Notes under the pieces: model-generated
Databases searched by the model: none
What the model saw: the letters and a program-made list of their open reading frames with translations, nothing else
What the model was told of the DNA's origin: nothing
Translations under genes and position numbers: made by a program
In this document: in pieces, positions 42,001 through 49,219 of the stretch
Layout of the letters: each line of letters starts with the position of its first letter
Position numbering within the stretch: the stretch's first letter is position 1
IMG/VR virus record: IMGVR_UViG_3300046001_001163
Coordinates: 1-59,881 of that record
Origin: a virus
DNA length: 59,881 nt
Strand: one strand, 5' to 3'

Positions 42001-42778
42001 GTGCTTCTTCTAATACGCCCTCACCTAATGTAGAAGTTACAATTCTTCTAAACATACTTGGAGATACAGCTTCTGCTTCACCTACAGTCTCAGCTAAGGC
42101 TTTCTTAGCGCTACCAACTAACAACGTATCAACGTCAATACCGCCAAGCGCAGTTGTTAATTTACTACCCACTGCACCTAGTACACCCGTACCTACACCA
42201 GAACCCAATGCAGAGATTGCTCCTTTACCAGAGAGTTCTTTATCTTCAGACTCTGAGCGTATGCTTGAAGCAGCGCTACCAGCGCCTATTAAACCTTCAC
42301 CTACACCTGCGGCAGTAGCGGTTCCTAAACCTGCAGCTACTTTAGCTACTTTACCCATAATACCGCCAGCTGCTATAGACGGAACGGACTCCATTAACAT
42401 GCCACCAACAGCACTTGGATTAGCTATGGCAGCTAGTATATTACCTGTAATGCCTTCAGCTTTACTAAGGGCAGCGGCTTCAGCTTTTTGTCGTGGTGAA
42501 TATTGCTCGTCTAATAGCTTTTGATTTTTTTCAAAGTCGTAGCCTTTCTCTTCAAGATACTTGCCCGGACTAACACCAAACGGAGTACCAGCTATATCAG
42601 CCAAACCTACTAGTGCTTGTGGTACACCTATAATACCTTTAGCAGCAGATACACCTACATCACTAGCAAACTCTCCAAATGTACGTTCAGGTAGCTTTTC
42701 TTCTGGTTTTGGTGCATCAAATTGGTCAAATACATTTTTAGTTGGGGCTGAATCAAATTGGTCAAATACATTAGCCAT
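36047..42778 (-). CDS. 2243-aa polyvalent internal virion protein
   Basis: A giant virion protein expected to be injected with the DNA. Two NVFDQFD repeats lie at the N-terminus. Residues about 40-310 are Gly/Ala-rich amphipathic and hydrophobic helices like ejection proteins, and about 330-950 is charged coiled coil. A zinc metallopeptidase motif, VVLHEMAHYLTDH (HExxH near 1028), has been kept. From about 1650 to 2100 is an LPD38-like region (VRDILTNAWVMG, WNEMFEIASRSAAYGVMKK, ARPSATGAVRSIEAI). It may degrade peptidoglycan-associated or host proteins, or form a conduit. It is the last gene of the late operon and starts TAATG on the previous stop. Confidence 0.85.
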   Translation of the reverse strand: MANVFDQFDSAPTKNVFDQFDAPKPEEKLPERTFGEFASDVGVSAAKGIIGVPQALVGLADIAGTPFGVSPGKYLEEKGYDFEKNQKLLDEQYSPRQKAEAAALSKAEGITGNILAAIANPSAVGGMLMESVPSIAAGGIMGKVAKVAAGLGTATAAGVGEGLIGAGSAASSIRSESEDKELSGKGAISALGSGVGTGVLGAVGSKLTTALGGIDVDTLLVGSAKKALAETVGEAEAVSPSMFRRIVTSTLGEGVLEEAPQSAQEKMFQNYATDKPLLEGVEDAAIKGGLLGAIMGGTVGAISGGTETAPTIPPPDTTTGEVEKEEEQKAFDEAKVVEAAVDQTTQDKDFATLVGGTEAASEEEQAKIKSVEQEQEEQKKEENQYISFKGKKLDRYAAVIDKEGLLGEVGAAVPAGEYYDAHLKLTDAKGKNNTHPYSFNAANARYREYQEQQQKEKDVQEVGSTVTPHNVSEAEQNLSIDEQDEELSNISALIEKQAQEFTPTHLLNDVVSPRFPNRPLKAPIPVQLVPVKDLSDPFEATFYKDQQGNLHSSDISNDIKPIALETEAVKVPEQEQEGELVPVLNETELNQIKNIKKPGYVVPKKVIEPLAKKVLGEEFNAEHTPEQLATAVIAKIAKEAPKEEEGLDNIIRYEKGYKPTVEPSADNFLNQIHIQEANAPKTVEEGIKHAGAAEAIDMVESAAWQKSIEPKIKAQMQIAQEKANRESEDAKKEVEDSFASQIAFKEKSGPLSKEWVKHFKDLKKEALDAIKAPKYTTNDVLKFMKLSEVVKLYKENKAELKNWHKGTDKGGALRLEAAKNRAEFIKTLTPEQKIAVNKAMEENLAVHVNANLFSRHAEETKAKETEQEAEQEETVSDKTNKAVRDIDSDIRAIKYTSDQLIEMAEADKQLKLELKESLAVTAPKAPAAKIISSSQKALQAALGFKDLNTFTGPLYIISENGSTPSVKNLALKLMDLVDKLAEGNNAPKVVFRLGETIDNADGQFDPATGVITLNGKNKEYIGTRSLEEVVLHEMAHYLTDHMIDNRKNKKFAASLTEEQKAALNRLDVNYKVAKAALGTKFEIGTIKEFIAETMSNRAFQAALNGMPSVSTYSKAKNLLTEIVNNIGKALFDKNFIPTSILAESFHDILTLTSLPTEGYTGKGISFAKKKAGVQSAFAKPEAKKAEADVGITSAFTKTGKTALKQPKIKRLPYFMHRFFTVDGWTHTVHALQNDRYFAKRWEDALKLADKIISDPAKAFNNIYEQLTLAQQGALNYRKKFIIKPLESMQESLKELNNHLKGNTIDDTLNVIQNFRLGLNGKERRLTKFVMTVPLSTKEVIKRKLDGTMISPQDRRFEIIGDRANPASPNKGLLNDPRLSEADAKLLRDEVNGLVALYAAPLDPKDGNPNNSKYNTLGISAEQENSYVDEYNNLASTDPKTHALIKKIFDSMKELSENTKKMDKESNFWSKPVGNWVAFYGWEDYSPFKGNPKHNTVDEFFDLDTVKQGKEYQDFAKAWGGRGDDAENVVLQTITDASRAADRAGRKNLTQSILNAATPDSKGVKLLNANIEKIIPFSERNTVKDTSSDMRILHYNADGSIVIIKFEPSSKKILESIRRTYDSSHPFWDVANSVTSLLGQVHTRYNYNFAPMNFVRDILTNAWVMGAERGPKKSAEFIATIANKVIMQNGLWKAMKVSKLYEDNNSDKLKELAKTDPYIRDMVDYINHGGKVSYMASMGVKSNYEELLKITGKSGLLNTKAKIDYFVNVWNEMFEIASRSAAYGVMKKTYMDENLSEDAAGTKAASYVKNLANFEQVGSYGKELGALYMFARPSATGAVRSIEAIAPAFPGAMEAAVKRLPNSGAFKYKEVDGKRVYSDPSAINSFTKNYKAQQKNARIMATVLMGMGVTAYMMSMMMADDDDQGRNKTATDNMDQWARFARFHVPGTEIVFQIPWGFGLGSFASAGAQLAAVGSGNTPIKEALKNIFLQISLDSFVPIPVSRMDPLEDPLEFALDSVTPSAVRPLLEFALNKNGLGQDIYKESMGTGTGGEAYNRGDKVPETWNDVAAYMADNMTNPFTGKPIDIAPNSLYFFANSYADGASRLWETMYNMRLKGKKDFSPKNDLPLIGSFFGTSSSVDAREFGKMEEQIKEKRGLLKMYESNPEQYEKYIAANPMDETIVDIYDKVTGSDLNDLYHEAKEYRKMKELTPKEREALIKPITLEINVIKNELLQEFKAYGMKPY

Positions 42779-45700
42779 TACATTCCCTCTGGTAAATATC
42801 CAAATTTCTGTTTAAATTGCTCTTTAGCATTAGGATTAGCTTTTAAATACTCAATAGCCGCAGGTGGCGCTGTTTCAACACTTGTTTCAGAAGCATTTTC
42901 AGTATCTACCTCCTCCGCCATATTTATTTCATTTTTATAAAATGAGTCCCTTTTTTTAAGTACAACTAATTCCTTCTTTAACTCAGTTACTTTATCAGCA
43001 TTCTTAGCTGCATACTCAGGGCTAGATAGATATCTATTAAGTTTTTTATTGACCTCTACCATAGCTTTATCATTTGATACAATTTTAGGTCCCAATGCTA
43101 CTAATGAGTCAGCTCTAGACCCACTTCTAGCCTTTGCAGCCTCTACAGTAGCTCCTGCTGCTATTTTTTGTTGGTATTCTTGAGACTCTCTATTCTTAGC
43201 ATTTTCAGAAACAGTTTGATCTAATCTATATTTATCTACAGCTAGAGTAGTTATAGTCTCATCGTGTTTCATAAGTTTAGCAGCGGCTTTCTCTCTTTCA
43301 GCTGCAGCTGCGTCTATTTGTCCCATTGCATCAAGACGTATAGAATGTTCAAGCATGTATGTAGACTTATCTAAATCTTTTATCATAGCTTTATTTTCTT
43401 TAGTATCCTTCATAACGCTAGGCAGCGTTTCTCTTAATGCTTTCATACCAGCAACTAAAGGAGCACCGGGAGTTGAAGCCCAATTAGCCCCAAATTCCAT
43501 AAGGCGCATACCCATTTGTTGTCTAAGCTCATCAGGAGCATCAGCTTTTTGTTTAGCTAGGTCTGCACGATAAGCTTCAGTTCCAGTATCTTTACCTAAG
43601 AATCTTTCCTCAAGGTCTTTTCTTTGTTGGATACGATCTTCGATGGGTATATCAGCTTCTTTTTTAGCTTCATCATAGGTTTTTTGTTTTTGAGCCATTA
43701 AAGCATCTAGTTCATCTGACTGCACTGCTGGTACTACAGCTCGTTGTGGTAATGGTATTCCAGCTGGTTGTACAGGTGTTGCTACAGGTGTTGCTACTGG
43801 TGTTGCTACAGGCGTTACTACAGGCTCTGCTTGTTCAAGTACAATAGGCGCAGCCCCAATGCCCATATCTGTCTTATTAGCTACTATACCTGCTCGTTCT
43901 TGTAACTCTGACCTTTTTTCATGCCTCTTTAATAAAGGGTTTCCTTGTTCATCAACCAAACTACCGTCTGGTTTACCTTTATCACTAGCAAATGCAACAA
44001 TTCCACCTTTAGCTAGTTTAGTAGCAAGCACTTCTTTGGCTAAACCTGTTTGTACAGCACTCTCATTTTTTTGAATGATAGCTTGCAAACGAGGTCTGTC
44101 TAAATCTTCCAACTTACTGCGCATACTTTCTTCAATACTACCGCCTAGCTTATACCCAACGATACCTCCTTTAGCATAACCTTTGTCTTTAATTGCACCG
44201 CCGTCAGCTTTTAGTGCAGCATAAGCACCCAGACCAGTAGCCGCTAGACCGCCAATTTGACTTGCCATACCCGGTTGAGCTTGGTATTGAGTTTGCGTAG
44301 TATTGCCTGTCTGAGTACCATGTAAAAGATCAGACATAAAGCCCAACTGCATATACGGATACTGTTGAGCATTTTGGTAGTTGAGTATGGCTTGGTTAAT
44401 AGCTTGTTGTTGTTGAGCTTGTTGTTGCCCACCGATCGTATTCTGAGTATTCATTACTCCAGTTTGTGCGGCAAGCTCTGCGGTGCCTAAGTTACCTAAA
44501 GTAGCCGCAGTATTACTTGACCCTGCATACCCTTGTTGGGCACCTTGTACACCTTGAAGACCTGCTTGCGCCCCAGCCATACCTTGTTGCGTTCCAGCCA
44601 TAGCTTGATTAATCCCTGCTTGTGCACCGCTAACGCCTTGTAGACCATATCCCACACCTTGAAGTGCTTGCCCCATACCCGCTTGTTGCATTTGAGAAGC
44701 ATTAGTTTGGGCTTGCACACCTGACAAACCAATTTGCGCACCTTGAAGTGCTTGATTAGCCCCTTGTTGTTGCATTTGAGAAGCATTAGTTTGTGCTTGT
44801 ACACCTTGAAGACCCGCTTGGGCACCCGCTACACCTTGTTGATAACCTTGAAGAGCTGTATTAACACCAGAAAGACCTTGTTGATAACCTTGTAATCCAG
44901 TTTGCATAGCTTGATTACCCGCTTGCATTCCTTGTAGACCTAAGTTTGCACCAAACTGTTGATTTGCATTTGCAGCTGTATAGGCGTTTTGTAACCCAGT
45001 TGCGTAAATACCACCAATAGCTGTGTTTCTATTACGTTCATTTTCAGAAGCCATAAGAGCTTCACGAGTACCACCAAACGCCCCTGCTTGCGTTGCTTGC
45101 CCTTGTTGTTGAGCACCTGTTATATCATACTGACGATTAGCCGCACTTACTTGTTGTGCCATAACATTCTGCATATACGGAGACATATACGCGCCTACCG
45201 AATTAGGATCAGTAGCTTGTTGTGCATATTGCGCACCAGCGCCGTAACCTTGTCCAGCCATACCAGCAGCTTGCATACCTAAGTCAGCACTTTGAGCTCC
45301 GTAACCAAGTCCACCTATTGAACCTACATTGGCAGCGTCTTGCCCAAATTCGGCACCTTGACCACCGTACATACCCGCTTGAGCTTGTTGTTGTCCAGCT
45401 TGGTTGGCTGATGCTAATGCACTACCCATACCAATATCCATACCCTGAGCTCCGTACATACCCGCTTGAGCTTGTTGTTGTCCTGCTTGGTTGGCTGATG
45501 TTAAAGCACTTAAGTTGCCTAAATCAGAACCTTGACCTCCGTAATTAAGGGCCTGTTGTGCTGATTCTAAACCACCAGCAATACCTATACCTTGCCCCGT
45601 TTGTCCAGATTGATAACCTTGATCACCGTAACCCAAAGCTGTTTGTGCTGAACCTAATTGACCGATACCTGCAACCCCTGCCATTTGTGTAGCTGGTGCA

Positions 45701-45993
45701 AATTGACCGGGAACTTGTAAACCAGCTGCACTGGTTTGAGCTTGTTGTTGTAGTGGACTAAACCCCGCAACATAATCTTCAGCGTTAGTACTATACGGTT
45801 TATAAGTATCCTGTGTTAAAGTTTGCGCACTATTAAGCATCTTTTTATAGTACGGCATTAACTGCGAGGGTATGCTATTTATATTTTGAGTGGTAGTAGA
45901 AGGCTGAGACGGCATTTTAGGCGCATCGCCATAAAACCGTGGGCAGATATACGTGAAAAAGAATTTGTGAAGGCTACTTGGTTTAAATATCAT
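42778..45993 (-). CDS. 1071-aa low-complexity internal virion protein
   Basis: Residues about 25-540 are extremely rich in Gln, Ala and Gly, built from irregular repeats such as QAGQQQAQAGMYG and LQGVQAQTNASQMQQ. Residues about 640-780 contain KGGIVGYKLGG-type stretches and a TPVATPVATPVATPV run. The C-terminal third is charged coiled coil. The product is typical of ejection or core proteins of podoviruses, which line up inside the head. The first residues (MIFKPSSLHKFFFTYICPRF) are hydrophobic. The start overlaps the previous stop as ATGA. Confidence 0.72.
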   Translation of the reverse strand: MIFKPSSLHKFFFTYICPRFYGDAPKMPSQPSTTTQNINSIPSQLMPYYKKMLNSAQTLTQDTYKPYSTNAEDYVAGFSPLQQQAQTSAAGLQVPGQFAPATQMAGVAGIGQLGSAQTALGYGDQGYQSGQTGQGIGIAGGLESAQQALNYGGQGSDLGNLSALTSANQAGQQQAQAGMYGAQGMDIGMGSALASANQAGQQQAQAGMYGGQGAEFGQDAANVGSIGGLGYGAQSADLGMQAAGMAGQGYGAGAQYAQQATDPNSVGAYMSPYMQNVMAQQVSAANRQYDITGAQQQGQATQAGAFGGTREALMASENERNRNTAIGGIYATGLQNAYTAANANQQFGANLGLQGMQAGNQAMQTGLQGYQQGLSGVNTALQGYQQGVAGAQAGLQGVQAQTNASQMQQQGANQALQGAQIGLSGVQAQTNASQMQQAGMGQALQGVGYGLQGVSGAQAGINQAMAGTQQGMAGAQAGLQGVQGAQQGYAGSSNTAATLGNLGTAELAAQTGVMNTQNTIGGQQQAQQQQAINQAILNYQNAQQYPYMQLGFMSDLLHGTQTGNTTQTQYQAQPGMASQIGGLAATGLGAYAALKADGGAIKDKGYAKGGIVGYKLGGSIEESMRSKLEDLDRPRLQAIIQKNESAVQTGLAKEVLATKLAKGGIVAFASDKGKPDGSLVDEQGNPLLKRHEKRSELQERAGIVANKTDMGIGAAPIVLEQAEPVVTPVATPVATPVATPVQPAGIPLPQRAVVPAVQSDELDALMAQKQKTYDEAKKEADIPIEDRIQQRKDLEERFLGKDTGTEAYRADLAKQKADAPDELRQQMGMRLMEFGANWASTPGAPLVAGMKALRETLPSVMKDTKENKAMIKDLDKSTYMLEHSIRLDAMGQIDAAAAEREKAAAKLMKHDETITTLAVDKYRLDQTVSENAKNRESQEYQQKIAAGATVEAAKARSGSRADSLVALGPKIVSNDKAMVEVNKKLNRYLSSPEYAAKNADKVTELKKELVVLKKRDSFYKNEINMAEEVDTENASETSVETAPPAAIEYLKANPNAKEQFKQKFGYLPEGM

Positions 45994-46415
45994 AATACTA
46001 ACTCCAGACTAATTTGGTTACTAGGGGTAAAGCCCATCTTGTTTTTTAATAATCGTGCTACAGAGGGTCTAGCCGAACACTCTACTCGTGTTGCGCCCAT
46101 AGCTTTTAACCACTTTATAAACTCATTATATATTTCTAACTCGGCACCTATATTAGCGCCAAAAGTAGTTATATACGCTACTCTAGAATTGGGGTAGTTA
46201 CACCATTGGATTGTAACCTCCCCTTGAAGCTCCCCGTTCTCATTAACTCCAACAAGCATAACTTGTTCACCTTTAATAATATATTCTTTTAGGTTATCTA
46301 TAGAGTAGTAATTAGATAATAAACTTTTTTTAAATACAGGTGTGATCCACCGTTCAACTTCAGGCCACACTTGATGTATATAAATAGGGTCTACGTGCTG
46401 TACTTTTATACTCAT
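45990..46415 (-). CDS. GNAT-like acetyltransferase domain protein
   Basis: A 141-residue protein. VEPs of phage GNAT type show EVERWITPVFKKS, VMLVGVNENGELQGEVTIQW, and a closing LKAMGATRVECSARPSVARL with a GF near the end (KMGFTPSN), which fit a small GNAT fold. T7 gp13 and relatives, also acetyltransferase-like, sit beside internal virion proteins. The usual R/Q-x-x-G-x-G/A CoA loop is not clear, so it may be structural. It is coupled both sides by ATGA. Confidence 0.65.
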   Translation of the reverse strand: MSIKVQHVDPIYIHQVWPEVERWITPVFKKSLLSNYYSIDNLKEYIIKGEQVMLVGVNENGELQGEVTIQWCNYPNSRVAYITTFGANIGAELEIYNEFIKWLKAMGATRVECSARPSVARLLKNKMGFTPSNQISLELVL

Positions 46416-48076
46416 GCTAATTCTTTACGTGCTCTTGAGTTTACAGCAACTTTGCCTTTACCTACAGTTTTACTTCTACGTTTTTGCACCCTATCTACCA
46501 TTGCTTGCAGGGCTTTAGCCCCAGCTTCAGTAGAACCATTACCTAACTCAGATACAATGCGTGAAGGAATAACAAATTCACCGTCTGCAAGTCTAGCAGG
46601 TTGTTTACCACTGTCTCCTATTTGAGCAGGGATGCTATCACTAACGCCATCACCCGGACCTCTAGTTAGACCTGCAATACCCCCATGAGAGTATCCACCT
46701 AAGTTATCCTGCATAATACCACCAGCGGCTCTTCGTATAGGTTCTACAGGAACTATAGGAGTTACAGGAACTATAGGAGCTACAGGTGCAACCCCTTGAG
46801 CAGTTAATTTTTTAGTTTCATTATTTACTTGCTTTAAAAAACTACTACGGGCCTTAGCATCTTTACCAAATAATGTATCACCTATACCCGGAGCTAGTGC
46901 CTCACCTATAGTAGCTCCGTACAAACTTTTTAATAAATCAGAACCCGGAATACCGCCTGTTAAACCTCCACTAGCAAAGTTTTGTTGTGGTTGCATTTGA
47001 GGTTGTTGCATTTGAGGTTGTTGCATTTGAGGCGGCGGCATTGGAATACCTGCTTGCGGTTGAGCTTGTTGAGTTTGTTGAGCTTGTTGAGCTTGTTGAG
47101 CTTGTTGAGCTTGTTGAGCTTGATCTATACCCATCTGTGCAAAAGGGTTCATAGGTTTAGGCTCTTCTGGTGTATTTTGTATAGACCCATCTACACCTGT
47201 TAATCCACCTTCAGCATAATTATAATATCTAGGTACACGAGTTCTAGGAATCTCAGTGGTATTAGGTTCGTCTGGATCGTATATAGATTCAGGTTGCGAA
47301 GTTGGGGCTAGGGCTGTATTACCACCATCTGAACCTAGTAGAAACGCTCCTCCTGCTCCAAGTAGCCCTGCAGTTGCTAACTTGCCATAGTTATCCTTAA
47401 TAAAATCCCCTGTAGATTGTGTTTCTGGTGTTGGGGATAAAATAGAAGGTTTTCCGGGGTCCACAACTGCATTATTTTTAGCAAACTGTGAGGCAAACTG
47501 TGTACCAGCTTCTGAGTTTGCAAGATCAGGCCCAACAATATTTGGATTATTCGCTACATTTTGTGCGCCTATAGAAAAATCAGGTAAAAGAGTTTCCCCC
47601 TCCCCTATTCCGGGTTTATACCTATCCAAAGCCCCCGCATAGTCAGTAGGTTTCCCTGTAAACCCCATAGGTAATGATTCGGTAAAGTTAGACAGAGCTG
47701 CATTACCTGTATTGGCCCCTTGAGGAAACAAATCTCTTCCGCTCATATTTGGGTCTATAAGAGCTTTGCTTCCAATATCTGGTCCTTTAGCATACCCCCT
47801 CGCGGCTCCAGCTATACCGCCCATTAAGGCTCCTTGTCCTATGTTTTCACCATATGCAGCATTAGCCGCCATACCACCAAGAGCTCCACCTATACCTTCT
47901 GAGGCCATTGCTCCGCCCATAGACGAACTACCCAATGCCCCACCTACAGCACCACCTACGGCACCACTTATTGCGGTTTTTGCTGTGGCCTTTCCTATTT
48001 CGTCTTTATTTTTACCCGCTATTGCTAAAATTGCTGCCTGTACCGCCATTTGAGCTGCTACACTTACAAACGCCAT
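46412..48076 (-). CDS. Internal virion protein, Gly/Gln-rich
   Basis: A 554-residue protein. The N-terminal 110 residues are Gly/Ala-rich hydrophobic helices (AISGAVGGAVGGALGSSSMG). A QQAQQAQQAQQAQ run lies near residues 320-345, followed by three PQMQQ repeats. The C-terminal domain has GPGDGVSDSIPAQIGDSGKQ, then ARLADGEFVIPSRIVSELGN, a signature widespread in phage internal and tail proteins. It lies with the other large ejection-type proteins. Function inferred from composition and position. Confidence 0.72.
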   Translation of the reverse strand: MAFVSVAAQMAVQAAILAIAGKNKDEIGKATAKTAISGAVGGAVGGALGSSSMGGAMASEGIGGALGGMAANAAYGENIGQGALMGGIAGAARGYAKGPDIGSKALIDPNMSGRDLFPQGANTGNAALSNFTESLPMGFTGKPTDYAGALDRYKPGIGEGETLLPDFSIGAQNVANNPNIVGPDLANSEAGTQFASQFAKNNAVVDPGKPSILSPTPETQSTGDFIKDNYGKLATAGLLGAGGAFLLGSDGGNTALAPTSQPESIYDPDEPNTTEIPRTRVPRYYNYAEGGLTGVDGSIQNTPEEPKPMNPFAQMGIDQAQQAQQAQQAQQAQQTQQAQPQAGIPMPPPQMQQPQMQQPQMQPQQNFASGGLTGGIPGSDLLKSLYGATIGEALAPGIGDTLFGKDAKARSSFLKQVNNETKKLTAQGVAPVAPIVPVTPIVPVEPIRRAAGGIMQDNLGGYSHGGIAGLTRGPGDGVSDSIPAQIGDSGKQPARLADGEFVIPSRIVSELGNGSTEAGAKALQAMVDRVQKRRSKTVGKGKVAVNSRARKELA

Positions 48077-48495
48077 TATAATGCTCCTAACAGCAGTCGC
48101 TGTTCATATTCTTCAAAAGTATCAGAGACAAGTTCTTGTTCTATGTCGTCAATCTCTGTGTTGGCTGTCTTATGTACGGTGATGAATGTTACATCTGTCT
48201 CTGCATACCCGATGCGTTTAACACCGGGTTTGTCCACCATAATATGTGGAGCAGTTAAGACATAAGAATCAGTACCGTTAGATACTCGAATAGTGCCCTG
48301 TGCTAGGATAGCTATGTTTTCAAAATTGTGAATCTTCCCTGTTAAGATAGTCCCTGCAGGTATGAACATACTCCTTACGTACACGCCGTCAACTTGGTAA
48401 TGCTCAACTGGAAGAGTGACTTGAGGCATCTTTTCTATTTCTTTTTCAATGCGCAGGATTTCTGGCATACTACCTAGTTCCGCCAAGTTGCTCAT
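48076..48495 (-). CDS. Cupin-fold phage protein
   Basis: A 139-residue protein. HYQVDGVYVRSMFIPAGTIL, TGKIHNFENIAILAQGTIRV and VLTAPHIMVDKPGVKRIGYA trace a cupin barrel, with conserved PAG-T, H and G spacing but without the full His triad of metal enzymes. Cupin-like proteins of this size are encoded in late modules of podoviruses and are likely virion-associated. Its stop overlaps the next start as TAATG. Confidence 0.7.
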   Translation of the reverse strand: MSNLAELGSMPEILRIEKEIEKMPQVTLPVEHYQVDGVYVRSMFIPAGTILTGKIHNFENIAILAQGTIRVSNGTDSYVLTAPHIMVDKPGVKRIGYAETDVTFITVHKTANTEIDDIEQELVSDTFEEYEQRLLLGAL

Positions 48496-48527
48496 ATTAA
48501 CCCTTATGTATTGTTTTCAAGAGTTTA

Positions 48528-49187
48528 TCACGCTGGGAGTGCAGATACAAATGTAACAGTTAATATAACGGCAGGTGATTGTGGATGTATGGGAGCAACT
48601 ACTGATGCAGGTACTGTAGCAAGAGAAACTGAAGCATCATCCGCTAACCATATGAGCTCAAGATAATCCCCTGCCTGTACAGGAATCAGTAGATTAAGAG
48701 CTAAGATTGTTTCAGAGTTAACAGACCCACGTTTAACAGGTAAGTTTACAACAGACGATGAATTAGGGATGTCTACCCCATTCTGTCTTACCCACACTTC
48801 TAAAGGATGAATTTGAGCAGCACTGTTAGAAACTTGAATACTAAACGCGTAATTATACACTCCAGCATTAGTTATATAAATACGTGATGTAGGTGTACCT
48901 ATATAGACTTGGCTTGAGTTAGTATTTACACCATTAAATAACACAGGCGCAGATACATTAGCTACAGCTGCCACCGTAGAAGTATCTATAAAAGACCCAT
49001 AGGGGGCACTAAATGCAGTCATACCTACGACACCTAAGATCGCAGATGTTATGTTATCTATAGTATTAAAGTATAGGTGTAAGATATTGCTGTACATATC
49101 CACAGCCCGTGAATCATATACTACAGGAGCTACGGGTAAGTTAGGAGCCTTAGACGCTCTTACTAGGTTTACATTTATGTTAGCCAT
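48528..49187 (-). CDS. Jelly-roll (C1q-like) structural protein
   Basis: A 219-residue protein. Residues about 60-215 (SAPYGSFIDTSTVAAVANVS, TSRIYITNAGVYNYAFSIQV, LNLLIPVQAGDYLELIWLAD) follow the C1q/TNF jelly-roll pattern: ...G-V-Y-x-...-V-x-...-GD-x-...-W. It is a probable trimeric tail or head appendage. It stands 32 bases before the cupin gene in the late operon. Confidence 0.65.
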   Translation of the reverse strand: MANINVNLVRASKAPNLPVAPVVYDSRAVDMYSNILHLYFNTIDNITSAILGVVGMTAFSAPYGSFIDTSTVAAVANVSAPVLFNGVNTNSSQVYIGTPTSRIYITNAGVYNYAFSIQVSNSAAQIHPLEVWVRQNGVDIPNSSSVVNLPVKRGSVNSETILALNLLIPVQAGDYLELIWLADDASVSLATVPASVVAPIHPQSPAVILTVTFVSALPA

Positions 49188-49219
49188 AAAACTCCTTTAA
49201 AACACCATCACTATACACG

